Below are positions 63,931 to 64,000 of a DNA stretch of 64,000 nt, one piece after another. How positions within the stretch are numbered: the first letter of the stretch is position 1; each line of letters begins with the position of its first letter. The translations under genes and the position numbers were made by a program. Below the pieces are notes generated by a model that saw only the letters and a list, made by a program, of their open reading frames with translations, was not told the DNA's origin and searched no databases. The DNA is from Cliona cf. orientalis (Eukaryota > Porifera > Demospongiae > Clionaida > Clionaidae), in contig OZ005693.1 of the NCBI GenBank assembly GCA_963930775.1, forward strand, positions 4,588,001 to 4,652,000, given 5' to 3'.

Positions 63931-64000
63931 GCCATCATAATTATAAATATTTGCCGTGCTTCGATACATTAAAATTATATGTTGCCAAGGTTGCGTTGCT

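Overview
The window looks like a gene-sparse, repeat-rich stretch of an invertebrate animal genome, most likely a sponge. This is an inference from AT-rich sequence, introns with canonical GT/AG ends, animal-type genes (N-acetylgalactosamine kinase, CYP46-like P450s, POT/SLC15-like transporters), and many short inverted-repeat elements (MITEs). I could not search a database, so the species is not established.

Layout. (1) 0.7-3 kb: a head-to-head pair, a zinc-ribbon protein (minus strand) and an intronless GALK2 (plus strand), with 46 bp between start codons. (2) 3.4-33.9 kb: three tandem minus-strand CYP46-like P450 genes (A, B, C). Each has 15 exons, with the same splice positions and the same internal exon lengths. 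A and B also share intron sequence and come from a recent ~10-12 kb duplication whose left edge lies a few bases past the GALK2 stop codon. C is older. Because A and B are paralogues, each acts as an empty-site control for insertions in the other: MITEs, a Ty3/gypsy remnant, inverted segments and a duplicated exon can be placed closely. (3) 34.2-35.1 kb: a small three-exon gene for a secreted six-cysteine protein. (4) 36.2-45.1 kb: a POT/SLC15-like family, with one broken plus-strand copy, one intact minus-strand copy (41.6-43.4 kb) and one minus-strand fragment, separated by a ~1.1-1.2 kb tandem repeat and a long hairpin.

(5) 45.1-56.6 kb: a foldback-like structure with inverted arms of ~65-bp tandem units. 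Inside it is a 9,784-bp array, R-T-R-T-R. R is a 470-bp element with CCCTTTCGGTCACA inverted ends and T is a piggyBac-type transposase gene. The repeat period is exactly 4,657 bp and the two T units look identical. The array is flanked by a direct GTAT, and a related empty site lies ~10.5 kb away. The transposase intron is a ~1.6-kb array of repeats carrying CRE (TGACGTCA) and GGGCGTGG motifs. Each transposase ORF is broken by the same 333-bp MITE. (6) 56.8-63.2 kb: a young, apparently intact BEL/Pao LTR retrotransposon (minus strand) with a single 1,826-aa polyprotein, matching LTRs and a 5-bp target duplication. Its 3' LTR carries a 404-bp MITE. (7) The last ~0.5 kb resembles the 5' flank of the intact POT gene.

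The host genes are ordinary sugar, sterol/lipid and transport functions. The unusual content is the transposon architecture, above all the composite piggyBac array, and MITEs that carry pieces of a small HIRAN-like coding sequence.
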